DNA of 64,000 nt from Cyrtodaria siliqua (Eukaryota; Mollusca; Bivalvia; Adapedonta; Hiatellidae). Location of the stretch: the NCBI GenBank assembly GCA_037043455.1, contig JAWPHD010011052.1, positions 1 through 64,000 of the forward strand, in the 5' to 3' direction. Shown one piece after another: positions 22,600-32,240 of the stretch. The translations under genes were made by a program, and so were the position numbers. Every line of letters begins with the position of its first letter. The stretch's first letter is position 1. Below the pieces are notes generated by a model. That model was given only the letters and a program-made list of their open reading frames with translations, ran no database searches and was not told the DNA's origin.

Positions 22600-22796
22600 T
22601 TATTGCATATATATGTATTTTGGGTGTTCTGGCTCAAGCTCTCGCTCGGCTCGAGTTTGAGCCAGAAACACCCAAAATACATATATATAAGTAAATCACC
22701 ATGAAATGGTGATTTTACTTGATTTATTAAAACTTTTTTAAAATAGGGGTATAGTGAAGATTGCAAGTTTAATTTTTTTTATAAGTTATCAAAATA
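22600..22796. repeat. Polinton left terminal inverted repeat with an internal hairpin
   Basis: Matches the reverse complement of 39506-39721. It contains a near-perfect hairpin at 22607-22689: arms with TATGTATTTTGGGTGTTCTG and its complement (one extra T in the inner arm), loop about 11 bases. A smaller palindrome CACCATGAAATGGTG follows at about 22697-22711. The TIRs are the expected origins for protein-primed replication. Confidence 0.85.
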
Positions 22797-22800
22797 TAAT

Positions 22801-23070
22801 TTAAACCTCAATACATCTAAATCGAAGACACTCAGCGTTGTACGACTTTAACTTCCAGTATTCGTGTTTCATTCTAATCGAATGAGCACCACAACCAACA
22901 CATACTTGATATCTTGCAGAAGTACCTTTTTTACATTTTAGACACGGTAACACATGACTTGTTTTTAATCTATATTTATGCAAACTGCAATAATCGGAAT
23001 CTTTTGTTGGCTTGCTTTTACATGGATTATGTAATCCAATTTTAAGAAATTGACAAACATTACTTTCCAT
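22801..23070 (-). CDS. Small Cys/His-rich protein of the Polinton
   Basis: An intact 89-residue frame read outward toward the left TIR. Cysteines pair as C-x(n)-C near the N-terminus (NVCQF, NPCKS), then DYCSLHKYR (C-x2-H), CLKCKKG (C-x2-C) and CVGCGAH (C-x2-C), suggesting one or two zinc sites. The region upstream of the ATG is AT-rich (ATAATTATATACAAAAAAA). A nucleic-acid-binding or regulatory role is plausible, but I do not recognise a named family. It sits between the TIR and the polymerase, and its start is divergent from the polymerase start. Confidence 0.6.
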   Translation of the reverse strand: MESNVCQFLKIGLHNPCKSKPTKDSDYCSLHKYRLKTSHVLPCLKCKKGTSARYQVCVGCGAHSIRMKHEYWKLKSYNAECLRFRCIEV

Positions 23071-23137
23071 TGTCTTTTTTTGTATATAATTATTTTATAT
23101 TTAAGAAAAAAAAAGTTTAATATATAACAAATAAAGT

Positions 23138-26100
23138 ATGGAAAACGAGGAGACTATAAAAAATTGAATACGTCTGTTTGATACAGGAGTAATAGATAAG
23201 CAAACACTATCTAACGGTATAAATGCATTAAAACCTTTTAACGAAGTTTCAAAGGAAACTCCAAAAGAGGTTAAATCTCAAACATTAGAAAATTTACTTA
23301 AGAGACGACGTGCTAAAAAACAACGTAAACGAGAAAAGCAGAAATATGATAAATTACAAGAAAATGTTATAAATGAACAAAAGCAGAAATATTCTAAATT
23401 ACAAGAAAATGTTATAAATGAACTAAAACAAGTTTTTAAAGATAGAAAATTAAAACTGGTTGACAAACCAATGTGTGGCTATTTTAAAGCATACGAGATA
23501 TCTGCCGAGAAATACAAAGACCCTCAAAAACTATTGCGTGATAAGAAATCCATTATCACAAAACAAATAAGCAAAGAGCTGACAAAGATGAATGGATTTA
23601 AGTTTCAATTAGGTCTCACTGTAAATTTATTCAGAGATGATGGTGATACCAAAAAATACACCACAGCAGTATTACACAGCGAACAAAATGCAATCTTAAA
23701 CTCTGAAAAAATAAATGAGTCTTACGATAAATCATCTGCAAATATACAAGAGAGCCTTGAAAGATTTACAAACACAGCATCCGGATTAGAAATTGATTAC
23801 TGTGTTACGTTTTACTTAAATATTGCAAAGTACGAGCCGTTAAAAGGTTCTTCATATATTCCTTTGCCAAAAGCAGTAGCTGATAAGAAGGCAATTATCA
23901 ATGTAAAAAAACGACGATGATCAGTGTTTGTTTCATGCAATAAATTCAGCTTTAAATCCAGCTAAAAAGAATTCTGATAGATTATCAAAGTATCCTAGTA
24001 CAGAGTTTTTAAAGAAGAGAGGGTATTGATTTTCCCACTCCAATTTCTCAAATTTTCAAAGTAGAGAAACAAAACAACCTTGCTATCAACGTTTATGGAT
24101 ATACCATAACAGGAAAAAATAAAAAGGTATCTGTTTTTCCATATAAAATATCAGAACAACCAAAAGATATTGAACGAATTAATTTGATCTTAATATCTGA
24201 AGACACTGAGGTTGAATCAGAGAACGAAGACGATCCAAATAATGAAGAAGGAATTATAGATGACAACTATAACCCTGATGATTATCCCAACGAACCAAAA
24301 GCAATAACAACAAAATATCACTATTGCTGGATTAAAAATCTAAATAGATTACTTTACGATCAAAACAAACCTCACGGTAAAACTTATTTCTGCGATCGAT
24401 GCCTTCACGGCTATTCTGGAAAAGAACTACTTACCAAACACAAAGAAGACTGTGATGGTATCAACAAAAATTCTTGCAAAATAGAAATGCCAAAAGAAGG
24501 TAAAAATACTGTAAAATTTAAAAATCATCAAAATCAGATGCCTGTGCCTTATGCAATATATGCTGATTTTGAGAGTATAATCAAACCGCAATCAATCAAA
24601 TTTGGAAAGAAATCTGAAATCACAAATGTACACGAAGCTTGTGGTTTTGGATACCAGGTTGTCAGATATGATGGCAAAGCTGAAGAACCTGTTATTTACA
24701 GAGGTGAAGATGTTGTTGAAAAGTTTTTAAATCACTTAGAATGTGAGAAGAGCAACATTAATAAAATATTTGCTCACCCAAAACCATTAATCATGACACA
24801 ACAAAATGAGGAAGATTATGAAAAAGCAACACACTGCTGGATATGCGAGAATGAAATAGGTAGGAAATGTGGTAAAAACTGTAAAGTAAGAGACCACTGT
24901 CATTTTACAGGTGAATATAGAGGTGCAGCACATAAAAACTGTAACCTAAAGCTGAAAATAAAACCAAACAAAACACCTATACCTGTTATATTTCACAACC
25001 TCAAAGGATATGATAGTCATCTCATCATGCAAAAAATACATAAAATGACAGGTAATATTACATGCATTCCAAACAACGCTGAAAAGTATATTTCATTTAG
25101 TGCCGGACAACTAAGATTCTTGGATAGCTGTCAGTTTATGATGAAGCCTCTAGATGAATTGGTTGATGCAACAGGCACATCTGATTTTGAAATTACCAAA
25201 AATCAGTTTAGACAAACAAATTTACCTCTGCGGAAAGGTATTTACCCGCATGAATATATGGACAGTGTGGAAAGATTTAAGGAAACGAAATTACCACCTA
25301 TAGAAAAGTTTTACAGTAGTTTTTCAAATGAAGGTATAAAGCTCAAAGATTACGAAGATTATTATGAATATGCTCAAAAACTATGGAAAGAGTTTAACTG
25401 TAAAACTCTTAAAGACTATCATAATTTATATCTAAAACCTGAACTTTTACGAAAAGGTGTTTATCCATACGAATATATGGACAGTATGGAAAGATTTAAG
25501 GAAACGCAATTACCACCCATAGAAGCATTTTACAGTAAATTAAGAAGTGAAGGTATTACCCAAAAAGATTACGAGCACGCTCAAAAAATATGGAAAGAGT
25601 TTAACTGTAAAACTCTTGGAGACTATCATGATTTATATCTAAAAACTGATGTTACTTTGTTAGCAGATGTGTTTCAAACTTTTAGAAAAACATGTATGAG
25701 TGCATACAAACTTGATGCTTTACATTACTATACAGCACCTGGATTATCTTGGGATGCTTTACTTAAACATTCAAAAATAGAATTAGAACTTTTAACAGAT
25801 ATTAACATGCACTTATTCATAGAAAAAGGTATGCGTGGTGGCATAAGTATGGTATCAAAACGATATGCCAAAGCAAACAATTCACATGTAGCTGATTATA
25901 ACCCTAACGAGGAAAACAACTTTTTAATGTATTATGATGCAAATAATCTTTATGGGTGGGCAATGAGTCAGCCACTTCCATATTCTGGCTTTAAGTGGGT
26001 GGAAACGTTGCCAGAGCCAAAAGAAGGAAAAGGATATTTTCTAGAAGTTGATTTGGAATATCCTATAGATTCATGAATCTCATAATGACTATCCGCTTGC

Positions 26101-27168
26101 ACCGGAAAGATTAGCAGTGGAAAAAGAATGGTTGTCTAAATACCAAACAGATCTGTTAGAAAATAATAGCATGATAAATACAGAACAACTAGTTCCCAAT
26201 CTTAGGGACAAAGAAAAATATGTGATACATTACAAAAACCTGGAACTGTATTTATCTTTGGGCATGAAACTAAAGAAAATACACAGAGTATTAGAATTTA
26301 ATGAAAAACCATGGATGGAATCATACATAAACCTAAACACAGAACTTAGGGGAGAGGCTAAATCAAAATTTGAAACAGATTTTAACAAACTTATGAACAA
26401 CTCTGTGTTTCGCAAAACAATGGAAAATCTACGCAAGCGGACAGATATAAAACTAGTCAGAACTGACGGCTCTGAAAATGAAAAAATAAGAAAAATAATA
26501 GCCAAACCCAACTTTAACAGGCGTATAAAGTTTTCAGATGAATTGTCAGCAATACATGTAAACAAAACAAAATTAACATTAAACAAACCAATCTATGTTG
26601 GGATGTCAGTATTGGAATTATCAAAGTACCATATGTATGATTGGTACTATAATACTCTAAAGAAAAAATATGGGGATGAATGTAGTTTATTATACACAGA
26701 CACTGATAGCCTACTGATAGACATCAAAACAGATGATGCATACAAAGACATGGTTGAAATGAAAGATGAGTATGATCTAAGTAATTATCCTGAAAATCAC
26801 CAAATGTATGATAAAACAAACAAGAAAGTAGGTAAAATGAAAGACGAATGTGCTGGTGTTGCTATAGATGAGTATGTTGGATTAAGACCCAAACTATATT
26901 CTATTTTGAGAGCGGATGAGAAGATTATTAAAAAAGCAAAGGGTGTAAAAGAATATGTAGTCAAAAAACACATAAACTTTGAATCTACAAGGATGCATTG
27001 TTTGGCAAGAAAAAATACACCCATGATATGAATATGATACGATCAATAAAGCATCAGATATTTGGCGTAACAGTAAACAAAGTTACATTATCACCATTTT
27101 ACTCAAAAAGATACATCCGAGAAGATGGAATTACAACTGATGCACATGGTTTCTATAAAAACTTATGA
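23138..27168 (+). pseudogene. polB: Protein-primed family-B DNA polymerase, broken by frameshifts
   Basis: Would replicate the element from a terminal protein primer. The N-terminal part (from ATG 23138) has a Lys/Arg-rich coiled region with a 48-bp repeated block near 23337-23430. The 3'-5' exonuclease shows AIYADFES (about 24553), FHNLKGYDSH (about 24991) and YLKTDVTLLAD (about 25637). The palm shows YYDANNLYGWAM (about 25930), KLMNNSVFRKTMEN and YTDTDSLLID (about 26692). Between ExoI and ExoII is a C-x2-C / DHCHFTG / H-x2-C block like an endonuclease VII/HNH zinc fold. Breaks: TGA at 23165, and frameshifts near 23911 (A7 run), near 24020, near 26070 and near 27022. It ends TGA at 27166-27168, overlapping the integrase end by 16 bp. 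The region next to ExoIII is tandemly duplicated. Confidence 0.88.
25231..25647 (+). repeat. In-frame tandem duplication inside the polymerase
   Basis: Two copies of about 200 bp, offset 219 bp: one starts at 25231 (RKGIYPHEYMDS) and the other at 25450 (RKGVYPYEYMDS). Both run on to KLWKEFNCKTL / KIWKEFNCKTL and YHNLYLK / YHDLYLK. Only the second copy runs on into the ExoIII aspartate (KTDVTLLAD); in the first the equivalent is KPELLRK. Confidence 0.85.
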
Positions 27169-28067
27169 ATTTGGGTATCAGCAGGAACAATAAGTAATTC
27201 TTCTTTGACAAATCCTCTTTGTGGCGCTGGTTCTTTCAAATAATAAACTCTTATACCTTGAGTCACCATATAACTTTTAATCTTGTGAATATCTACACTC
27301 CACATTGGATCAGTTGCTCTGCGTCTTCTACCTTCTTGTTCCCCGGGTTGATATAAATATCTTACACTTGCATTCATACAGATAGGATCATCTTTTAATA
27401 TTTTTGTTTCAACAGGAGGGGGCTTTTTTGTCTCCGCATTTATGGCTTTAACAACTTCTGGTAATCTCTTTACCCATTCTCTATTACGTTTTTGGGAATC
27501 TATTTCCTTAGCATACTGATAATCAAACAATCTCTCAGCTAATGTTCTGTTAAATCTTTCCACTAAAGCTTGGTCTCTGTGTATTTCTGTTCTGCCTCGT
27601 CTGATATTTACTTTGTGTTTTGCCATCAACTGCGATACTGCACCCATAAATTCTCTGCCTGGATCCACTTGTCATAACTTTGGATATTTCAAATGTCGAC
27701 TGTATATTTTCTCAAATGCTTTAGCAACTTCTTTACTATCCTTGGAAGTTAGTGGCTCTGATTCTTTATATCTACTTGCAATATCAACAACAGTCAATGC
27801 ATATTTATATGTTTTGCGTCCACGACCAAAGCCAAAAGTAGCATGCGGTAAAAATAACAAATCAGCTTGATGCACTCCATTCTTAGCAAAAACATCAAAC
27901 CTGGGTCTAACTATTTTATTTGGCGCAGATAAATAAATCTGCCACACAGCTTGTTTCTTTAAAAATTCTAATGCCTTTTTTTCACTGACACCAGCCTCTT
28001 TTGCTAATTTTTTAACTGCTGTGTAACCTCTCCAAAATCCTTTTGGGCTGTAATAAATCTTTTCCAT
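27153..28067 (-). pseudogene. int: Retroviral-type integrase of the Polinton, one nonsense codon
   Basis: Inserts element DNA into the host genome. Minus-strand reading gives a helical N-terminal region (YTAVKKLAKEAGVSEKKALEFL), then HQADLLFLPHA (first Asp), VVDIASRYKE, then QVDPGREFMG (second Asp) and ALVERFNRTLAERL (Glu) 34 residues later, i.e. the DDE spacing of the rve family. The C-terminus (WSVDIHKIKSYMV, YYLKEPAPQRGF) resembles the SH3/chromo-like tail of these integrases. The frame is continuous except for a TGA at 27669-27671, just before the second catalytic Asp. It is convergent with the polymerase. The start MEKIYYS is preceded by an A run and TTATATAA about 25-30 bp upstream. Confidence 0.88.
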
Positions 28068-28112
28068 TTTTTTTCTACTAAAGATTAAACTTTATATAAC
28101 TACAAAGAAAAA

Positions 28113-28435
28113 ATGGATATCACAACTGCACAATTTGATGAACTGCTCGAAGAGCAAAATCAAAATAGCACAAAGAAATGGACAGACTTGGAAATAAATC
28201 AAATATATACTATTACAGATACGAAAATAGTAGAAACTGAATATGTCCATCCATGGTATTGACATTATTAGACAACGGTGAAGTATGGGCGCCTGGTCAT
28301 CTCAAAGATAAAATAGAGAAGAGTTCTAAACCACCATATTATATGCGACCACTTGGATTGAAACCATGTAAAAACAACAAAAAAAATAGGTATCATGCAT
28401 ATGACTTAGTCTTTCCAAAGGTTATTTCAAAGTAA
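28113..28435 (+). pseudogene. Small Polinton protein, one frameshift
   Basis: ATG 28113 opens MDITTAQFDELLEEQ and continues KKWTDLEINQIYTIT until a TGA at 28260. Coding that clearly belongs to the same protein (LLDNGEVWAPGHLK, RPLGLKPCKNN, HAYDLVF) continues in another frame from about 28250 to 28435. One base change near 28240-28258 therefore split a protein of about 107 residues. I know similar small proteins from other invertebrate Polintons but no function. It is divergent from the integrase, with about 45 bp between the starts. Confidence 0.65.
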
Positions 28436-28492
28436 ACATATTTAGTTATTCCAAAGAAATCCAAAGTAATTATAGTTTTAAACTATTTTTTT

Positions 28493-28912
28493 TTATGAAC
28501 TCAATTTGTATGCCACAAATCCAGTTGCAGCCATGCCCACCAAAATAAACGTAATTTCTCTATTCTGTTGATCCGGAGATGGTGTATAAAAATCACTCAA
28601 CTTGGGCTCCGGTTCCAAAAGCAAATGTTTGCCAGTTATGTAATAATACTGTTTCATAGCCTGGTCTACATCATCAAAAGACTGCTCTGCATGATGCTCT
28701 TTTTGCAGTTGCTTATTAATAAAATCTAATCTCTCTGTTCTTTTTTTATATCACTCCGCTTGTGCTGCGTTTAATTGTTCTACTGCTTTGTCATGCCTTT
28801 GTCTTTCCTCATCTGAATGACTTCCCATTTTTGAAAAGAAATAATTTGAACCGCTAAACGCCAATGCATTTGTTAATGCGCCACCTATCATCATTGCTAC
28901 TGCACTTGCCAT
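28493..28912 (-). pseudogene. Small Polinton membrane protein, one nonsense codon
   Basis: Starts MASAVAMMIGGALTNALAF, a hydrophobic N-terminus, then a charged helical stretch (SHSDEERQRHDKAVEQL), an in-frame TGA at 28751-28753, then KKRTERLDFINKQLQ, YYYITGKHLLLEPEP and a C-terminal hydrophobic segment ITFILVGMAATGFVAYKL. Without the stop it would be about 139 residues with a membrane segment at each end. TATATATA lies about 10 bp before the ATG. It is the first of four small minus-strand genes lying between the integrase and the ATPase. Confidence 0.6.
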
Positions 28913-28935
28913 TTTTTTATATATATTTTTTGAAA

Positions 28936-29166
28936 TTATTTCATAATATCCGCAGGAATAATACATTGCTTAATCAGCATATCCTTTGTAGCCATTATTA
29001 TATCCACAGACAGCATCCCAAAATCTACCATATTAAAATCCACTTTAGGTGCTGGTCTTTTTAGTAGTTTTCTGCCAATCTCAGAATATCCAATAGTTAA
29101 AAGTGTTTCCACTCCAGCATGATACATCATATTTACAATTTGTTTTCCGTCAATACTTGCTGCCAT
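28936..29166 (-). CDS. Small Polinton protein, 76 aa, intact
   Basis: An intact frame starting MAASIDGKQIVNMMYHAGVE with the internal blocks YSEIGRKLLKR and KVDFNMVDFGMLSVDIIMA. No transmembrane segment is certain; the hydrophobic patch around LSVDIIMA is short. It recurs, as far as I recall, in Polintons with this gene order, but I cannot assign a role. It lies 23 bp upstream of the next minus-strand frame, whose start codon (28912) follows. Confidence 0.6.
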   Translation of the reverse strand: MAASIDGKQIVNMMYHAGVETLLTIGYSEIGRKLLKRPAPKVDFNMVDFGMLSVDIIMATKDMLIKQCIIPADIMK

Positions 29167-29198
29167 TTTGTTTTATATGATTATTTTTTTAAAATAAA

Positions 29199-29573
29199 TT
29201 ATAAAAAATCAAACGAGTCTTTTGGTGCAACATAAACAGGTTGTACAGCTACAGGTTGCGTAGCAGATTTCTTGTTATAAATATACAAACCTAACCCAGC
29301 AATGCCTAATAAAACCAGACACGGTGAAATATAATTTTTGTATACGTTTATTTTGATTTCTGGTTTCTCTTCATCTATTGTTATTTTTGTTATTTGATTT
29401 GCAGCATCTTGCTTTGCAGCATCTTGCTTTGCATCTTGAAGCAAACGCTTTGCCTTTCTTGCTGCTGCTCCTTTTTTTCCAGCTTCTATTCTTTTTGGAT
29501 TTTTTACTTTTTGTTGTTCAACCTCAACAGGCTGTGTAACAACAGGTATAACTTCACTCTCTTGGTTCTCCAT
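29199..29573 (-). CDS. Small basic protein with one membrane segment, 124 aa, intact
   Basis: The N-terminal third is acidic/proline-bearing, then comes a strongly basic block (KNPKRIEAGKKGAAARKAKR), a helical QDAAKQDAANQ repeat (the AAKQDA unit occurs twice), and a single membrane segment (CLVLLGIAGLGLYIY) near residues 85-100. The basic block suggests contact with DNA, and the anchor suggests a virion membrane or capsid-inner role. Both are inferences. Its ATG overlaps the possible read-through 3' end of the next upstream minus-strand gene. Confidence 0.6.
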   Translation of the reverse strand: MENQESEVIPVVTQPVEVEQQKVKNPKRIEAGKKGAAARKAKRLLQDAKQDAAKQDAANQITKITIDEEKPEIKINVYKNYISPCLVLLGIAGLGLYIYNKKSATQPVAVQPVYVAPKDSFDFL

Positions 29574-29658
29574 TTATATTATCTATATTTTTATTTTTAT
29601 TAAAATCAATATGTCTAACAGTTGTCAGTATTGCTGTAAATGGCGCTAAGCACATTCC

Positions 29659-30042
29659 TTACCTGTAATACAACTCACAACAAGCACTTGTCAAAGCATG
29701 ATTAATAAATGGGTCTTCCTCCAAATCTTCTATCAGCTTTGGTGGATTGGTTACATTAAAATATGTTGATACTCCCATCACATACAAGTTAATAAAAGAA
29801 TTGCCTAAAGTCTTGGTCATACTTGCCCCAAGCCTTGCTTCATATCTGCAGTAAAGTTTGTTAATTTCATCTGGGGCCATGCTATCTATATTCGTGAGTT
29901 GTATGTCTTTACCCAAATATTGACGACTACCAACGCCAGCCACTATGGCTGATAATCTTTCCTTTTTTGTTTCGTGTTGCTTTGATTCATCACGTTCTGT
30001 GAAACCTTCCGATATATCTTGTAATAGTTCATCCGCATTCAT
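29659..30042 (-). CDS. Polinton protein of unknown function, probably truncated at its C-terminus
   Basis: I choose the start MNADELLQDISEGF (30042) because AATATAAAA precedes it and the longer frame upstream is low-complexity. The body has KKERLSAIVAGVGSRQYLG, DSMAPDEINKLYCRYEARLG and GNSFINLYVMGVSTYF. A TAA at 29659-29661 follows CCELYYR. Coding-like sequence (LAPFTAILTTVRHIDF) continues in the same frame down to about 29580, so the stop is probably a mutation. It could be a virion component, but no fold is recognised. Confidence 0.55.
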   Translation of the reverse strand: MNADELLQDISEGFTERDESKQHETKKERLSAIVAGVGSRQYLGKDIQLTNIDSMAPDEINKLYCRYEARLGASMTKTLGNSFINLYVMGVSTYFNVTNPPKLIEDLEEDPFINHALTSACCELYYR

Positions 30043-30303
30043 TTTTATATTAATAAAAAAAAAAATATATTGAAATAAATATAAAACACAAAACAACCAG
30101 CTGCGATATTCATGCAACTAGTAATTGTTAGTATTGTTAATAGCATTGTTAATAATATTGCTATTTTTTTTATTAGCATTGTTAATTTGCTGCAAGCATT
30201 GCTATTAACATTGCTACTTTGCTATAAGCAATGCTACTTTGCTGTTAGTATTACTATTAGCAACAAAGCAATGCTGTTAGAAAACAAGAATTGCTGGTAG
30301 AAA

Positions 30304-30975
30304 TTATTCAACCCAATAACCAGTTGGTTGGTCAGTCCTCAATATCAACTTGGAATATTTAGTCTTAGCTAAAGCTTTACTTATTCTGGTTCTCTCTTCC
30401 AGCGTTGGAATAACATCATTTTCTCTCAAACAATTTTCATAACTATCTCTGTCCTTGGTGTAAAATATACACAACCATTTTGCTTGCTCTCTCAAATCTT
30501 TCAATACAGAATTATATCTCTGTGAAATGACCCACACTGATTGTTTGGCGTGGCGACCAGAGAATGCCAACTCTGATAACATATCTTTTTTCTTTCTTAA
30601 TTCTTTTGTGGCGGAGCAATCATCAATGATGTATAATGTGGGCTTGCCAGCATATTGTTTGAAAAATAAACGCAACAGTTCTTGTAACATTTCTTTACCG
30701 TTGCTAACGGGATTGACAATTTTTTTTTTTTTATCTTTTGGATGTCTTACATCACCTATCCAGGATCTATTTTTATAAGCCTCGTTCCACTCTATGGTTG
30801 GACACAATATAATTATATGTTCAAAAACTCCAACATACTCTTGTTCAAGCATGTCAAGAACAAACTCTGTTTTACCACAGCCTGTCTGACCACAGATAAT
30901 GGCACTGTGTGGATATTTAGGATATTTAGTATTGTGATTCTTTGAATCTTCCATCTTCCAAATTGATTTGCGCAT
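30304..30975 (-). CDS. FtsK/HerA-type DNA-packaging ATPase, intact
   Basis: An intact 223-residue P-loop ATPase, which would pump element DNA into the capsid. Walker A is GQTGCGKT (residues 29-36); Walker B is LYIIDD (114-119), followed by a polar block (SATKEL) and AFSGRHAKQSVWVISQRYNS, the usual sensor region of the A32-like group. An alternative start eight codons in (MEDSKNHN, at 30954) is equally good. The longer start overlaps the end of the capsid gene by 50 bp. The position just downstream of the capsid gene on the same strand is the classical arrangement. The AT-rich TATATATATA before it lies inside the capsid C-terminus. Confidence 0.88.
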   Translation of the reverse strand: MRKSIWKMEDSKNHNTKYPKYPHSAIICGQTGCGKTEFVLDMLEQEYVGVFEHIIILCPTIEWNEAYKNRSWIGDVRHPKDKKKKIVNPVSNGKEMLQELLRLFFKQYAGKPTLYIIDDCSATKELRKKKDMLSELAFSGRHAKQSVWVISQRYNSVLKDLREQAKWLCIFYTKDRDSYENCLRENDVIPTLEERTRISKALAKTKYSKLILRTDQPTGYWVE

Positions 30976-32193
30976 CTTGTATTATATATATATAAATATT
31001 TAAAGTTTGATCTGCATCTGCTTTTTTATTTATTAGTATCGTTATGCCTTCACTGCCGTTTTCTATTCTTCTTCCACTGCCGTGTAATAAATTGTCATCA
31101 CATGTTCTAAGGTCAAGCCACAAAGCATATGGTTTTGTCAGATAAGTCTCAAGAGAAACATTGGTAAAGTTTAAGTCCCTCGCTGCTATTTCTGTCTCTT
31201 TGTTTCTTTTTGATGTCAAGGCAAAATATTTGTTAATTTCATCCCAATGTTGATATGCCCTCATGCCCTGACTATACAACTGATTTGGTACTCCCTCTAT
31301 TGTCATTTCAACCTTTTCAATCTTTGGGTTGTATAGGTTTCTGTGCTTGTTCTTTCTGGGTCTTCAAACAGCATTAGAATACCTTTCATGCTCCGTACTG
31401 GTACATTAATGTTGATATTCCAAAGGGTTTCAGATTTGTTTGCTATTATTTTTCTATGTCGCAAGATACGATCATACATAAATGACATCTTACCATTGGT
31501 TTGCTGTCTTATTTGTCTGGCTAATTCAACATCACTAACCGTATCAAATTCCAAGCAGATATTTTTTATTACATAAGATGCATCAGCATCAGTGCTTTTG
31601 ATAACTTTGTTATAATCATTAAACGTTAATTCATATTCTAACCTATCACCAAGCCCCGCTTGATAAAATGGCATATGACTTTCTAACATTTCAAAGTCCA
31701 GTGGAATACAAAATCTATTTCCATAAGCTGCTGCTATAGCTTCATATTTGGTGTCTGAGGAAGCATCTCCCGCACCAACTCTATGTTTTAACATGTTTGC
31801 TTTACCAATACCTTGGTAAGCTGTGTTTAATCGTTCAGTAGGGATTTTCCATAAATCTACATAACAATGATATATATCACTGTCGTCTATTGACATGAAT
31901 TCATTGCCACTTATTCTTATTGTCATTGTTTTCACAATTGTTCTACCCAGATTTTGAAATAGAGTAGCGTTTGCGTCTGTTCTGCTTTTAAGTTCTATTT
32001 CAAAGGCAAGACGAGCAGTACGAGGAACTATCACATCATTAGTACTTAGATTTGGAAATCTCACAAGCAGTTGCTGGTTTTGGTCTATTGTTGATGGATT
32101 ATTAGTTATTACTACACTTGTGCGAATGCCTTTGGCACCATGAGGTTCTCTTAGTTTTCTATGAGGGTTAAGTTTGTTTCCGTAAGCCGACAT
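30926..32193 (-). pseudogene. Probable major capsid protein (double jelly-roll), one frameshift
   Basis: The N-terminal 296 codons (to 31303) start MSAYGNKLNPHRKLREPHG and include SRTDANATLFQNLG, TIRISGNEFMSIDDS, RFCIPLDFEML, YQAGLGDRLEYELTFNDY and KMSFMYDRILRHRK. The C-terminal part (ORF 30926-31306) holds NQLYSQGMRAYQHWDEI and DLRTCDDNLLHGSG. The order of beta-rich blocks and the position directly before the ATPase fit Polinton/adintovirus major capsid proteins. The two parts are in different frames; the switch lies near 31310-31340. The total would be about 420 residues, shorter than many family members. It is divergent from the membrane protein at 32241. Assignment rests on fold-like pattern and context. 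Confidence 0.7.
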
Positions 32194-32240
32194 TGTTTTT
32201 ATTTTTTAAATATATTTTTTAAAATTAAATAAAATAAACA
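32194..32240. promoter_or_regulatory. Divergent promoter between capsid gene and coiled-coil membrane protein gene
   Basis: Only 47 bp separate the two start codons, and it is nearly pure A/T (TTTTTAAATATATTTTTTAA). Similar TATA-like runs lie within 5-30 bp of most Polinton start codons, so short leaders and start-proximal promoters are likely. Confidence 0.45.

Noticed and set aside
29394..29603. Hydrophobic Cys/Leu-rich plus-strand frame
   Set aside because: Antisense of the basic 124-aa Polinton gene; the minus frame has a sensible domain layout.
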